Below, piece after piece: positions 25,896 to 35,167 of a stretch of DNA of 64,000 nt. The first letter of the stretch is position 1. Every line of letters starts with the position of its first letter. This DNA comes from Marinobacterium sp. GTDB lineage: Bacteria > Pseudomonadota > Gammaproteobacteria > Pseudomonadales > Balneatricaceae. The translations under genes and the position numbers were made by a program. Where the stretch lies: contig JAOXSF010000095.1 of NCBI GenBank assembly GCA_025800125.1, positions 1-64,000 of the forward strand, read 5' to 3'. A model generated the notes under the pieces. It was given only the letters and a program-made list of their open reading frames with translations, was not told the origin of the DNA and did no database searches.

Positions 25896-28289
25896 TTATC
25901 TCTGTAACTTTTTTATCTCTGCAAGGGTGGCTTTTATTTGCCGGGGCAGCAGTTCGTCTGGCAGAAAAATTGGTTCAGAGCGAGGTACTTCTGAAACATG
26001 GGCTTCAAGCTCACGTAGCTGTTTACCGGTGGCCATAAACCCCAACGTTTCGCAGGCCCCCGCCAGTTTGTGCGCCTGTTCCAGGATCTGTTCACGGTCT
26101 TGCTGTTGTATGGCTTGCTGCAATAGTGGCCACTGTTGAACCAGTAATTCAGACAGGCTTTGCAGTAACTGTTGCAAGCGGGCTTCGCCCAATGATTGGC
26201 GGTGCTGATTCAGCAGGGTTTGGTCGGGTGTCGCGATATGTTCACTGGTGTTTTCCTGATGCTGTTTTTCAGGGTGTGAAGCGTGCGCCGGTTGCTCTGG
26301 TGATCTTTGCTCTGATGCCCCTTGTTCTGCTGTCTGTTGCTGTATGACCTCAAGCAGTCTGGCTTTTTGTACGGGTTTGGCAATGACTGCCTGAAGTCCG
26401 GCTTGCTGATAGCGTTGGCAATCTTCGGCGCGTACGCTGGCGGTCAGGGCGACAATCGGCGTGTGACAGTTCGGGTTTTCAGGAGCGTGGCGCAGCTGTT
26501 GGCTGACTTCCAGTCCACTCAGTCCTGGCAGGTGCATATCCATCAGAATCAGATCATAGCGCTGTTGCTGACTTTTCCGTAGCGCGGCAGGGCCATCGTC
26601 GGCAAGGGTGATACGGTGATGGCAGGGGGCGAGCAGGCCGGTGATGACCTGCTGGTTAATATCAACATCTTCAACCAGCAGAATCTCCAGCTCGCGTGGT
26701 GAGGAGGTTGAGCTTATCCGGGAGCTGTCAGGTTGTTCGGTAATGGGCAGAGGCAGCTCCAGCCAGAAGCAACTGCCCTGGTCTGGTATACTTTCGACCC
26801 CGATATTACCACCCATCGCTTCTGCCAGCTGACGACAGATTGCCAGCCCCAGCCCTGTACCGCCAAAACGGCGGGTAATACTGTCGTCAGCCTGAGCAAA
26901 GCGCTGAAATATATGCTGTTGCAGATCGGGCTCAATGCCGATACCGCTGTCCCGTACTTCGAAGCGTAGCCAGTTAGCGTGATGATGGTCGCAGAGGGAA
27001 GAGGAAGCGGCTATTGGCGTGACTGGCCTGCAGCTCAGGCTGACGATGCCCTGATCGGTAAACTTGATGGCATTGCTGAGCAGATTGGTCAGAATCTGTC
27101 GCAAGCCATTTTCGGCTCCCAGGCGATATTCGCAGATGTTGCTTGCGGTGTTCGAACCGGTGAGGGTGTCCGGGCCGGTTATGAGATCCGGTAGCCGCAG
27201 TTGCAGTGCCAGCTGTTTCTGTTGTGCGGCGGCGGCCATCAGTGTGGTCAGGTCTTTCATCAGAGCATGAACAGAAAAGGCTTGTTCCTCGAGTACCCAG
27301 CCGCCTTCTTCCAGCTTGCCGTATTGCAGTACATGGTCAAAGGTGTCGATCAGATTATCGGTTGCCTTATGTAAAACCTGTAGCTGTTTGCGTTGTGGTG
27401 AGCTGAGCTGACTATCTTCCAGCAACTGAATCATTCCCAGCATGCCATTCATCGGTGTGCGGATTTCATGGCTCATGGTTGCCAGAAACTGAGATTTGGC
27501 TCGGTTGGCGTCTTCGGCGGCATCTTTTGCCTGGCGCAGGCTGGCGGTGCGTTGTTCTACCATTTTCTGTAGCTGGTCTCGATCTTGCCGAACAGCCTGT
27601 CCCATCTCATTCAGTGCGGCAGCCAGTTGATCCAGCTCGTCGGTCTGGCTGGGTCGGGTACGATCAAGTTCCAGTCGTTGTTCCAGCTCACCGGCACCTA
27701 TGCGACGGCTGTACTGGGCCATGCTTTCAAGATGGCGGGTAATCTGACGCTGTACTATAACCAGAATGATCACCACGATCAGTACCACCAGTAACGTCTG
27801 GTTAAGCAGGATATTCAGGCCGGTCTGCCAGACCCGTTGCACTACGGCTTGCAGATCAAAGGTCACTTCCAGTCGCCCCAGGGGCTGTTGTTGCTGGTTG
27901 CTGGTGGTATGGCTGAGTGGAAAGCTCCAGGTTCTGACTTCGCGTTCGGCAGGCGGCGCAGCTTGCGCCGGTAATTGTAACGGACTGTCGGGATCAATCA
28001 GTTGCAGATGAATAACGTCTGGCAGAGTCTGAATACCTAGTAGTTGCAGTTCTACCTGTGCCTGGTCCAGATCCCAGAGGCTTTTGCCCAGGCTGGCCAG
28101 ATAGCTGTTGCGAATCAATGCAACCTGGTGGTCAATGGCGCGTAGTTCCCGGCGATAATCCAGTGATAGTTGCAAAGCCGTCGAGCAGAGAATAAAGACA
28201 AAACTGAACAGGCTGATGGATACGATCATCCGGTAACCCAGCGGATGCTGGCGGGGGTAGTGGGTCAGGGTGTTTAGCCAGGTAGACAT
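25896..28289 (-). CDS. Hybrid sensor histidine kinase (HAMP-HisKA-HATPase-REC-HPt)
   Basis: A 797-residue inner-membrane kinase. Membrane helix at about 20-42, a periplasmic region of about 115 residues, second helix at about 158-180, then HAMP and a short coiled coil. HisKA has Ser-His-Glu-Ile-Arg-Thr-Pro with phospho-acceptor His274; HATPase has Asn-Ala-Ile-Lys-Phe-Thr and Asp-Ser-Gly-Ile-Gly-Ile-Glu; the receiver acceptor is Asp584 and the HPt acceptor His740. This is a TorS/ArcB-like phosphorelay layout. It is the last gene of a regulator-binding protein-kinase cluster and probably phosphorylates the TorR-like regulator at 29194. Confidence 0.93.
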   Translation of the reverse strand: MSTWLNTLTHYPRQHPLGYRMIVSISLFSFVFILCSTALQLSLDYRRELRAIDHQVALIRNSYLASLGKSLWDLDQAQVELQLLGIQTLPDVIHLQLIDPDSPLQLPAQAAPPAEREVRTWSFPLSHTTSNQQQQPLGRLEVTFDLQAVVQRVWQTGLNILLNQTLLVVLIVVIILVIVQRQITRHLESMAQYSRRIGAGELEQRLELDRTRPSQTDELDQLAAALNEMGQAVRQDRDQLQKMVEQRTASLRQAKDAAEDANRAKSQFLATMSHEIRTPMNGMLGMIQLLEDSQLSSPQRKQLQVLHKATDNLIDTFDHVLQYGKLEEGGWVLEEQAFSVHALMKDLTTLMAAAAQQKQLALQLRLPDLITGPDTLTGSNTASNICEYRLGAENGLRQILTNLLSNAIKFTDQGIVSLSCRPVTPIAASSSLCDHHHANWLRFEVRDSGIGIEPDLQQHIFQRFAQADDSITRRFGGTGLGLAICRQLAEAMGGNIGVESIPDQGSCFWLELPLPITEQPDSSRISSTSSPRELEILLVEDVDINQQVITGLLAPCHHRITLADDGPAALRKSQQQRYDLILMDMHLPGLSGLEVSQQLRHAPENPNCHTPIVALTASVRAEDCQRYQQAGLQAVIAKPVQKARLLEVIQQQTAEQGASEQRSPEQPAHASHPEKQHQENTSEHIATPDQTLLNQHRQSLGEARLQQLLQSLSELLVQQWPLLQQAIQQQDREQILEQAHKLAGACETLGFMATGKQLRELEAHVSEVPRSEPIFLPDELLPRQIKATLAEIKKLQR

Positions 28290-28337
28290 GGGCGTTCTCG
28301 AGTTTGGCCAATGGGTGGTTCAGGCGTAAAGAGGGCT

Positions 28338-29183
28338 TCAGGGTGGCGGGTCAAGGTATTCAAGACTGTATTGTTGCACCAGTCGTTGCAGCGTGCCATC
28401 GGACTGCATTTCAGCCAGTCGCCGGTTCAGGTACGGCAGTAATGCCTGTAGCTGGCTATGTTTTCCCAGTGCCAGATAGTAATACTCGGTTGTAATGGCC
28501 GGTTCAATGGCTTGTAGCTGATCGGCATACCCCAGCTTCTGACTCTGTAGTTGTCCGGTCAACTGGCCAATAGGCATGTAGTCAATGCGGCCCAGCGCCA
28601 GTTTGGTAAAGTTCTGTCGTCCTTGAGAGACATGTTCAATCTGACTGTATTTTTGTACAAAGCGGTCAAAGTCATCGCCAAAACTATCACCCAGCAGTAG
28701 CCCTACGGTCTGCTGACGTAGCCTTTCCAGTGGCGGATAATGACGAGAAGGTAAGTGTCTGGTGGGTGTCGTTGGTGAAGGCTGGCTGTTGTGGCGGCTA
28801 AACAGCGTAATATGGTCGGCAATAATCGGTTGTTGTGTAAAGTCCAGCCAGCGTTGGCGCTGGCGGGTGCGAAACGCTGCAACAATCAGATCGACCCTGC
28901 CTCTTTCTACTTCATGCAGACAGCGTTTCCAGTTACTGTCAGCGCTGAGTTGTACCTGGTAACCCAGCTCGGCAAACAGTTGTCGAGTCACCGCTGGAGC
29001 AACACCCGTCAGTCGGTTGTTATGGTGCCAGGATACCGGAGGGTAAAAGGGGTGACCGCAGGCGGTCAGTATGCGGCCAGCAAGAACGGGTTGCGCTAAT
29101 ATCAGCAGCATCATCAACATCAACAGCAGCGTCAGGGCGGCTGGCAGTGCTGTTGCTAATCGCATATGCCAGGTGCTGTTCAT
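28338..29183 (-). CDS. Periplasmic solute-binding (SBP_bac_3-type) sensory protein
   Basis: A 281-residue protein with an N-terminal signal/anchor (about residues 8-35, ending Val-Leu-Ala-Gly). The rest fits the amino acid-type binding-protein fold: Tyr-Pro-Pro-Val-Ser-Trp, Leu-Thr-Gly-Val-Ala-Pro, Asp-Leu-Ile-Val-Ala-Ala-Phe-Arg-Thr and Leu-Asp-Phe-Thr-Gln-Gln-Pro-Ile. No permease genes are near; it sits between the response regulator and the hybrid kinase, 10 bp from the former. It is therefore probably the ligand-sensing partner of the kinase, as TorT is for TorS. Confidence 0.83.
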   Translation of the reverse strand: MNSTWHMRLATALPAALTLLLMLMMLLILAQPVLAGRILTACGHPFYPPVSWHHNNRLTGVAPAVTRQLFAELGYQVQLSADSNWKRCLHEVERGRVDLIVAAFRTRQRQRWLDFTQQPIIADHITLFSRHNSQPSPTTPTRHLPSRHYPPLERLRQQTVGLLLGDSFGDDFDRFVQKYSQIEHVSQGRQNFTKLALGRIDYMPIGQLTGQLQSQKLGYADQLQAIEPAITTEYYYLALGKHSQLQALLPYLNRRLAEMQSDGTLQRLVQQYSLEYLDPPP

Positions 29184-29193
29184 GGTGCAATGC

Positions 29194-29919
29194 TCAGGTC
29201 AGTTCGAATGGTACTGGCGTAAACAGGTAGCCCGCACCATGAACGGTAAGGATCAGCTTTGGGCTGGCCGGGTCATCCCGTAGTTTGCGGCGCAGACGGC
29301 CAATAAGTACATCAATGGTGCGATCACTGGGTAACCATTCCCGGTTACGAATGTGCTCCATAATCTGTTCACGACTCATGACACTGCCGTTATTTTCCAT
29401 CAGACAGTTGAGTAGTTTGAATTCACCCTCTGTCAGCTGTGTCTGTTGTGAGCGTTCATCAATCAGTTGACGGCGGTCCACATTGAGCTTCCAGCGATCA
29501 AATTGCAGCAGGGTTTGTGGCAGGCTGTCGGTGGGCTTGCTGTAGCTGTGGCGTACCCGACGAATCAGGTTTTTGCTCCGGGCGAGAATCTCCCGGGGGT
29601 TAAATGGTTTGGTAACGTACTCATCTGCGCCGCATTCCAGCCCGATCAGTCGGTCGACCTCATCCTGGCGGCCGGTCACCAGAATAATGCCAACTTCGCT
29701 GTGGACACGCAGTTCACGGGTCAGGGTAAGGCCATCTTTACCTGGCAGACGTATATCCAGCAGCAGGATGTCGATGGGCTCGCTGCGTAGAATCCCTTCT
29801 GCCTGTTCGGCAGTTTCGGCGCTGAACACCTGGTAACCTTCGGCTTCAAAGTAACTGCTCAGGCAGTCACGGGTGATGGCTTCATCATCCACCACCAGTA
29901 TGCGGGCATCGGTATACAT
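29194..29919 (-). CDS. TorR-like OmpR-family response regulator
   Basis: A 241-residue regulator. The receiver domain starts Ile-Leu-Val-Val-Asp-Asp-Glu-Ala and has the phospho-acceptor in Leu-Leu-Asp-Ile-Arg-Leu-Pro and Tyr-Val-Thr-Lys-Pro-Phe. The winged-helix domain follows, with Glu-Gly-Glu-Phe-Lys-Leu-Leu and Arg-Thr-Ile-Asp-Val-Leu-Ile-Gly-Arg-Leu-Arg-Arg-Lys-Leu. The Gly-Ile-Ile-Leu-Val-Thr-Gly-Arg segment is TorR-like. ATG at 29919 is chosen as it starts the receiver domain; a longer frame to 29982 is open. Tandem ACA repeats upstream (30051-30090) suggest self-regulation. Confidence 0.9.
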   Translation of the reverse strand: MYTDARILVVDDEAITRDCLSSYFEAEGYQVFSAETAEQAEGILRSEPIDILLLDIRLPGKDGLTLTRELRVHSEVGIILVTGRQDEVDRLIGLECGADEYVTKPFNPREILARSKNLIRRVRHSYSKPTDSLPQTLLQFDRWKLNVDRRQLIDERSQQTQLTEGEFKLLNCLMENNGSVMSREQIMEHIRNREWLPSDRTIDVLIGRLRRKLRDDPASPKLILTVHGAGYLFTPVPFELT

Positions 29920-30050
29920 GGCAGGTCCGGGCTGTGTTATGCAGTACGGCTGCCCGTTGTGCAGGATAACGCTGCAAGGCAATAATCCGGTGCTGCATGT
30001 TTGTTATTGTGCTGCCATCCTGGCGTTTTATGAATGTACTCCACAATAGC

Positions 30051-30090
30051 TGTTTACATTGCATTTACAAGTTTGCACAACATTGCACAG
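30051..30090. promoter_or_regulatory. Four tandem near-decamer ACA repeats upstream of the response regulator
   Basis: ACA triplets preceded by TTT or TTGC occur at 30056, 30067, 30077 and 30087, i.e. 11, 10 and 10 bp apart (TTTACATTG, TTTACAAG, TTGCACAAC, TTGCACAGC). TorR binds tandem decamers in E. coli, so this is a plausible site for the adjacent TorR-like regulator. Lies about 130-170 bp upstream of its start. Confidence 0.55.
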
Positions 30091-30198
30091 CTGTATGAAA
30101 GGTGAGAATGACGGGTCAGCCAGGCGCAGGTTTACGGGAGGGAGCAGGCTGCCAGATTGTGAGGGCTGGCAGCATGGTGGGCTGGTTGTTTACAGGCC

Positions 30199-31026
30199 TC
30201 AGCTGACAGTTGTATCGCAAGCAAACTCCAGCGCCAGCATGATATCAACGCTGTCTCTGATCGTGGGTTGCAGGCCTGCCAGATGGATCACTTCAAGTGG
30301 CATTGCCTGGTACAGTGCTGGCATGGGCCAGCCCTCACAGGCGGCAGCATTGACCAGCTCTGCCAGGTGTACGGTTGCCGCTAATGAGGATGTCTCTGGC
30401 CATGCGAGGGGCTTGTGGTGTTGCAGGATAGCGGTGGCCAGTTCAGGTGGGAATTTCCAGCGTTCTATCAGTGCGCTGCCTGCTTCCAGGCTGTTAAACC
30501 CCAGTATCTGTTGCTCCAGTGTGTAGCGGTCGCCCCCTTCGTTGTTAAGCACCTGCTGGATGCGGCTGGCCTGCTCAGGAGCGGCAAGGTGCAGTAACAG
30601 GCGGCCAATGTTGTGAATGAGCCCGGCAGTGAAGGCCATATCAGCGGAAACTTCGGTGCTGTGTTCGCCAAGATACTGCGACACAATAGCTACCCGGAAT
30701 GACTGGCCCCAGAAATCAGCTATATCGAGCCCGTCGACAGTATTGACGGAACCTGCCAGACCGGACGCGATGACCAGTGTTTTCAGACGCTCCATTCCCA
30801 TCATGACAACCGCTTCCTCAAGTGAAGAAACCTGGCGGCTCAGGCCAAAATGAGCTGAGTTGACCATTCGAAGTACGCGCAGGGTGAGTGTCTGATCGGC
30901 TCCAATCCGGGTTGCGATTTCGTCATAGTCGGCTTCTGGATTATTCAGTTGTTGAATCAGCTGGCGTACCGCCTGAGGCACGTTTGGCAGACGGTGTGTC
31001 TGGGCAAGAAGATCTTCAACACGCAT
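30199..31026 (-). CDS. HDOD-domain signalling protein, copy 1
   Basis: A 275-residue protein that is almost entirely an HDOD domain: Leu-Pro-Asn-Val-Pro near residue 13, Val-Leu-Arg-Met-Val-Asn-Ser-Ala near residue 50, and Gly-Leu-Ile-His-Asn-Ile-Gly-Arg-Leu-Leu near residue 130 where true HD enzymes have His-Asp. HDOD proteins lack HD phosphohydrolase activity and act as scaffolds in signalling, often with c-di-GMP or stress pathways. About 60% of residues look shared with copy 2 at 31907. Confidence 0.9.
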   Translation of the reverse strand: MRVEDLLAQTHRLPNVPQAVRQLIQQLNNPEADYDEIATRIGADQTLTLRVLRMVNSAHFGLSRQVSSLEEAVVMMGMERLKTLVIASGLAGSVNTVDGLDIADFWGQSFRVAIVSQYLGEHSTEVSADMAFTAGLIHNIGRLLLHLAAPEQASRIQQVLNNEGGDRYTLEQQILGFNSLEAGSALIERWKFPPELATAILQHHKPLAWPETSSLAATVHLAELVNAAACEGWPMPALYQAMPLEVIHLAGLQPTIRDSVDIMLALEFACDTTVS

Positions 31027-31040
31027 GGCAGCTCCTTCTG

Positions 31041-31149
31041 TGTTGTACCTGTCTACTGTTGCACCGGTTTATGTTGCACCGGTTTATGTTGCACTGGTTT
31101 ATGTTGCACTGGTTTGTGTTGTACCTCTCCATGTTGTACCTGTCTTGTT
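31041..31149. repeat. 15-bp minisatellite upstream of HDOD copy 1
   Basis: Four near-perfect units of TGTTGCAC(C/T)GGTTTA/G, flanked by two or three degenerate TGTTGTACCTG units; a separate 17-bp duplication (GATGTTCATCTACC) follows at 31171-31202. It lies 15 bp upstream of the HDOD start, in its likely 5' leader. No gene is supported in 31027-31402. Confidence 0.85.
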
Positions 31150-31402
31150 TTACCGCTCAGGCCTGACCCTGATGTTCATCTACCCCTGATGTTCATCTAC
31201 CGATGTGTTTTACGCAGAGTATTCAGCTTAACAGGTTTTTGCAGGTTTGCAGGTTCAGTTATGTAGTAGAGGGCGCACAGGGAAGGTGGTGTGTCGCTTA
31301 TATTGAGACTCCAGGGGCTGCTGATCTTTGAGGAGGGTGCTCCAGATTCCTGCTCTGGAGCACAAAACAATCAACAATCAACTGGGCTGGCTGTTTGGTA
31401 TA

Positions 31403-31774
31403 TCAGTCCTGATTGATGATCAGGCTTTCAATCTGCTGGCGCAGAGTTTCGTACTGTCCCATCTCTTCTGGCATGAAGTAAAGCTTGTAGTAGCAGCGAT
31501 CGACCAGGCGACCTTTATTGCCATTCAGGGTTTCTTTGTAGCTGCCATACAGGTAACTCATCTGCAGATGAATAACACGGGTATGTGGTGGTACGGTAAA
31601 TTCGTGATGGTCCAGATCAAAACGCTGTTTGGCTTCTTTTATGGTGTAGAAAGAAACCTCGGCTACATGGCTGAGATTGATCAGGAAGTTGGAAGTAACC
31701 GGAACCAGAGTGCGCTTTTCCACTCCGTTATGTTCCATGTAAATGCCACAGTTTTTCCGAATTTTGATAAACAT
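31403..31774 (-). CDS. Uncharacterised 123-residue protein between the HDOD genes
   Basis: A basic protein with no signal peptide or membrane helix. It has the look of a compact beta-rich domain: Asn-Phe-Leu-Ile-Asn-Leu-Ser-His-Val-Ala-Glu-Val-Ser-Phe-Tyr near residue 28, Thr-Val-Pro-Pro-His-Thr-Arg-Val-Ile-His-Leu near residue 60, and a helical C-terminus. Possible starts are at residues 1 and 13; neither has a clear ribosome site. I do not recognise a family. It is transcribed in the same direction as both HDOD neighbours. Confidence 0.6.
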   Translation of the reverse strand: MFIKIRKNCGIYMEHNGVEKRTLVPVTSNFLINLSHVAEVSFYTIKEAKQRFDLDHHEFTVPPHTRVIHLQMSYLYGSYKETLNGNKGRLVDRCYYKLYFMPEEMGQYETLRQQIESLIINQD

Positions 31775-31808
31775 GGTGCTGTCTTACCGTCCTCTGAGGA
31801 CCAGGGTT

Positions 31809-31850
31809 GCTGTAAGTGTTAGCCGCTGATGTTCGGATAACACTTACAGC
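31809..31850. repeat. Perfect 13-bp inverted repeat between HDOD copy 2 and the unknown gene
   Basis: GCTGTAAGTGTTA and its exact complement are separated by 16 bases. There is no T-run, so it may be an operator for the 31403-31774 gene or a hairpin at the HDOD transcript end. Confidence 0.55.
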
Positions 31851-31906
31851 GTATGTCAGCGGTCTGACGGCAGGATGTCATTGACGTGACAGGAAGGTGA
31901 AAGTGG

Positions 31907-32731
31907 TCAGATCAGATCGCAGGTGAATTCCAGTTCAAGCATGACATCCACTTTTTCGCGGATGGTTTTTTCCAGTCCGGCACGGGCAATTACATCCAGC
32001 GGCAGTGAGCTGAATAACTTGCGTAGTGTCCAGCCATCACGGGCAGCAACATTGACAATGGTTGCCAGGTGGACAATTGCAGCCAGTGGCAGACCATCGC
32101 TCCAGTCCAGTGGGCGCCGGTGTTGCAGGATAGCTTCACCCAGAATGGGTGGGAATTCCCATAGATCCATCAATGCTTTACCAGCTTCCAGGCTGGTAAA
32201 GCCCAGAGTTTTCTGCTCAAGCTGATAACGATCAAGATCCATGGAGTTATCCAGCTGGCGCTGAATACTCATGGCTTGTTCCGGTGCGGCCAGGTGCAGT
32301 AACAGGCGGCCAGTGTTATGGATAACACCAGCGGTAAAGGCGATATCAGGCTCTACCCGTGAGCTGCGCTCGCCAAGGTATTGTGAGACGATGGCAACCC
32401 GGAAGGACTCGTTCCAGAAACGTCCCAGATCAAGACCGTCAATCTCTCTGACCGAGCTTGCCAGGCCTGATGCAATGACCAGCGTTTTCAGACGCTCCAT
32501 GCCCATGATGACGACGGCTTCTTCAATTGAGGCGATTTTTCTGTTCAGGCCAAATTGAGCGGAATTGACTGTCCGTAATACCTGTATTGAGAGGGTCTGA
32601 TCTTCGCCAACCTTGGCCGCGATACGGTTGTAATCGGCATCGGGGTTATTTAACTGCTGAATCAGCAGACGTACTGCCTGAGGGACATTTGGCAGACGAT
32701 GGGTCTGGGAGAGAAGATCTTCGATATGCAT
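31907..32731 (-). CDS. HDOD-domain signalling protein, copy 2
   Basis: A 275-residue HDOD protein, paralogous to the one at 30199 and of the same length. Shared landmarks include His-Arg-Leu-Pro-Asn-Val-Pro-Gln-Ala-Val-Arg near the start, Glu-Ala-Val-Val-x-Met-Gly-Met-Glu-Arg-Leu-Lys-Thr-Leu and Phe-Thr-Ala-Gly-x-Ile-His-Asn. Start set at 32731 because it matches copy 1 and AGGA lies eight bases upstream; upstream codons are open to 32833. Probably arose by duplication, with the small unknown gene trapped between the copies. Confidence 0.9.
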   Translation of the reverse strand: MHIEDLLSQTHRLPNVPQAVRLLIQQLNNPDADYNRIAAKVGEDQTLSIQVLRTVNSAQFGLNRKIASIEEAVVIMGMERLKTLVIASGLASSVREIDGLDLGRFWNESFRVAIVSQYLGERSSRVEPDIAFTAGVIHNTGRLLLHLAAPEQAMSIQRQLDNSMDLDRYQLEQKTLGFTSLEAGKALMDLWEFPPILGEAILQHRRPLDWSDGLPLAAIVHLATIVNVAARDGWTLRKLFSSLPLDVIARAGLEKTIREKVDVMLELEFTCDLI

Positions 32732-33143
32732 GATCATTCCTGTATTCGTGCGAGTGCTTTGCTCTGGATAGCCCTGGCTGAATAACGGGGTTACCCGGCA
32801 GTAGTGTGTTTGATTAGTCTGGGTGCCAGACATTTATATGATGCTTGTAAGGGTACTGGCCTTTGCTTTTGTGTCGGGTTTGCAATACCCAAAATGCACC
32901 TATGCTTTGTTTGAAACTACAACGGGTGAACTGGCTGGTCAACGACCTGAGTCTATATTGTGCTGGAATTTCTACGAGATTTTGCTTGCGATAGATACAG
33001 ATCATCAGAATTGCGATACCGAAGCATGGCTGCTGGTCAGATACAGGAAGGTACACTACGGGGCATGAAAAGCAGGAAGTGGTGGAATTGCTGCACCAGT
33101 TGTTAAACCGGTGCAGCCAGAAGGTCTGTCAGTATGAACTGAA
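32732..33143. other. Intergenic region upstream of HDOD copy 2
   Basis: No supported gene: open frames on both strands near 32823-33068 overlap each other, lack ribosome sites and have no family resemblance. It presumably carries the HDOD promoter; I see no convincing -35/-10 pair or terminator. Confidence 0.4.
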
Positions 33144-34358
33144 CTACTGGTGATAATGCTTGAGAAATTGACCGATACGGGTGATTGCGTCTTCCAGCTC
33201 ATCTGCACGTGGCAATGAAACAATACGGAAGTGCTGGGTATCCGGGATATTAAAGCCGGAGCCCTGTACTACCAGGACTTTCTGCTGAATCAGCAGGTCC
33301 AGGGCAAACTTCTCATCGTTATGGATCGGATACATTTCCGGGTCGAGTTTCGGGAACAGATAAAGCGCCCCCTCCGGTTTGCTACAGCTGACACCGGGTA
33401 TATCGTTCAGCATTTTCCAGGCCATATCAATCTGATCATAAAGGCGGCCGCCAGGTATAATCAGCTCGTTTATGCTCTGGTAGCCGCCCAGAGCCGTCTG
33501 TACGGCATGCTGTACCGGTACATTTGGAGACAGGCGCATATTCGCCAGCATATCCAGCCCTTCAATATAGTCGCGGGCATTGTGTTTCGGGCCGCTGAGC
33601 ACCATCCAGCCAACCCTGAAACCCGCTGCACGGTAGCTTTTGGACAGGCCGTTAAACGAAATGCAGAATACATCGTCGGCAAGTGAACCCAGGGGTATAT
33701 GCTGGGTACCGTTGTAAGTGATTTTGCTGTAAATCTCATCAGCAAAAACGATCAGGTTGTGCTGGCGGGCTATTTCCAGCAACCCCTCCAGAATATGCTT
33801 CGGGTAGACGGCACCGGTCGGGTTGTTCGGATTGATAATGACGATGCCACGGGTGCGCTCGGTAATCTTGCTGCGGATGTCATCCAGGTCTGGAATCCAG
33901 CCATCTTCTTCTACGCAACGATAATGCACCGGGTTACCACCAGACAGGCTGACAGCTGCTGTCCAGAGTGGATAGTCTGGTGCAGGAATCAGCATTTCGT
34001 CAGTGTCGTTCAGCAGTCCCTGCATCGCCATAACGATCAGCTCTGAAACACCGTTACCCACGTATATATCTTCAATGGACACGCCTGACACGCCGGTGCG
34101 CTGGCATTCCTGCATGATCGCCTTACGGGCCGCAAATAGTCCTTTGGAGTCACCGTAGCCCTGAGAGGCGGGCAGGTTGTAGATCACATCCTGAACAATC
34201 TCTTCCGGTGCAAACAGACCCCATGGGGCCGGGTTACCGATATTCAGCTTGAGAATGCGGTGGCCTTCGTCTTCAAGGCGTTTTGCTTCCTGAAGAACCG
34301 GGCCTCGGATGTCGTAGCAGACGTTGATCAGCTTGTTCGACTTGCGGATAACTGGCAT
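33144..34358 (-). CDS. alaA: Alanine-synthesising aminotransferase AlaA
   Basis: A 404-residue class I PLP aminotransferase, closely similar to E. coli AlaA along its length (Asn-Val-Cys-Tyr-Asp-Ile-Arg-Gly-Pro-Val-Leu, Leu-Asn-Ile-Gly-Asn-Pro-Ala-Pro, Asn-Pro-Asn-Asn-Pro-Thr-Gly-Ala-Val-Tyr). It makes L-alanine from pyruvate with glutamate as donor. The PLP lysine is in Phe-Asn-Gly-Leu-Ser-Lys-Ser-Tyr-Arg. Start at 34358 gives the E. coli-like N-terminus and has AGGA eight bases upstream. Divergent from msrB. Confidence 0.93.
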   Translation of the reverse strand: MPVIRKSNKLINVCYDIRGPVLQEAKRLEDEGHRILKLNIGNPAPWGLFAPEEIVQDVIYNLPASQGYGDSKGLFAARKAIMQECQRTGVSGVSIEDIYVGNGVSELIVMAMQGLLNDTDEMLIPAPDYPLWTAAVSLSGGNPVHYRCVEEDGWIPDLDDIRSKITERTRGIVIINPNNPTGAVYPKHILEGLLEIARQHNLIVFADEIYSKITYNGTQHIPLGSLADDVFCISFNGLSKSYRAAGFRVGWMVLSGPKHNARDYIEGLDMLANMRLSPNVPVQHAVQTALGGYQSINELIIPGGRLYDQIDMAWKMLNDIPGVSCSKPEGALYLFPKLDPEMYPIHNDEKFALDLLIQQKVLVVQGSGFNIPDTQHFRIVSLPRADELEDAITRIGQFLKHYHQ

Positions 34359-34654
34359 GGTTCGTGTCCTGTGGTGCGGTGCTTTTCTGGCGTACCGCAC
34401 CCTGTTCTGAAAAGAAAAAGGGGCTCAATCATACGCCCTTTACATGGCGATAGGAACGGCAAGGCAATAGCTCTGTGTGCTGGCTGATTTCTGCTGCTGG
34501 TGTCTACTGGCAGGCCTTTGTTTGCTACTTCTTAGGCGCCAGCTATGCGCCAAGTGCGATGCGCTTTTCGGGTGGTTGTTTGAACCTGAAGTACTTTTCC
34601 CGGTCACACGGGGGCCGGGAATTCCCCGCTGAATCAGAAACTGCAGGAATTATC

Positions 34655-35119
34655 ATGAGCGAGCAAAAGCCTTTTACAAATACGACACAAGCATCGGGCA
34701 TGGATGAAGAACATATCGAGTTGACCGAACAGCAATGGCAGCAGAAACTGACGCCGGAGCAATACCATATCTGTCGCCAGAAAGGTACTGAACGGGCATT
34801 TTCCGGTGAGTATTATCACAATACGGCCTCTGGCACCTATTTCTGTACCTGCTGTGGTGAGCGGTTGTTTGAGTCTGCTACTAAATATGACTCTGGTAGT
34901 GGCTGGCCAAGCTTCTTCCGACCGGCAGCCAGAGGTGTTGTCAAAGAGTATCTTGATCAGAGCCATGCAATGGTGCGTACAGAGATCACCTGTGCCCGTT
35001 GCGATGCACATCTCGGGCATGTTTTTCCAGATGGGCCTGCGCCAACAGGCTTGAGATACTGTGTTAATTCGGTGTCATTGCAGTTTGTACCGGGACAGTC
35101 TCCAGAGCTGAACAGTTGA
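34655..35119 (+). CDS. msrB: Peptide methionine-R-sulfoxide reductase MsrB
   Basis: A 154-residue MsrB that repairs methionine-R-sulfoxide in proteins. Zinc-binding Cys pairs are Cys-Thr-Cys-Cys-Gly and Cys-Ala-Arg-Cys-Asp. The substrate region is [10 protein letters not shown], and the catalytic Cys is in Leu-Arg-Tyr-Cys-Val-Asn-Ser. Start at 34655 is preceded by AGGA. The 296 bp between it and alaA holds both promoters but no clear motif. Possibly cotranscribed with the glycosylase-like gene 48 bp downstream. Confidence 0.95.
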   Translation: MSEQKPFTNTTQASGMDEEHIELTEQQWQQKLTPEQYHICRQKGTERAFSGEYYHNTASGTYFCTCCGERLFESATKYDSGSGWPSFFRPAARGVVKEYLDQSHAMVRTEITCARCDAHLGHVFPDGPAPTGLRYCVNSVSLQFVPGQSPELNS

Positions 35120-35167
35120 GCCCTGGGCACGAAGGCCTGATTCGGCAGTAAGGGAATAACAGGATTT

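Noticed and set aside
30949-31266. Plus-strand frame with Cys-Cys-Thr-Gly-Leu repeats
   Set aside because: The peptide repeats arise from the 15-bp minisatellite read in one frame; the frame also overlaps the HDOD gene on the other strand.
32823-33068. 81-codon plus-strand frame upstream of HDOD copy 2
   Set aside because: No ribosome site, no family resemblance, and an equally long frame exists on the opposite strand.
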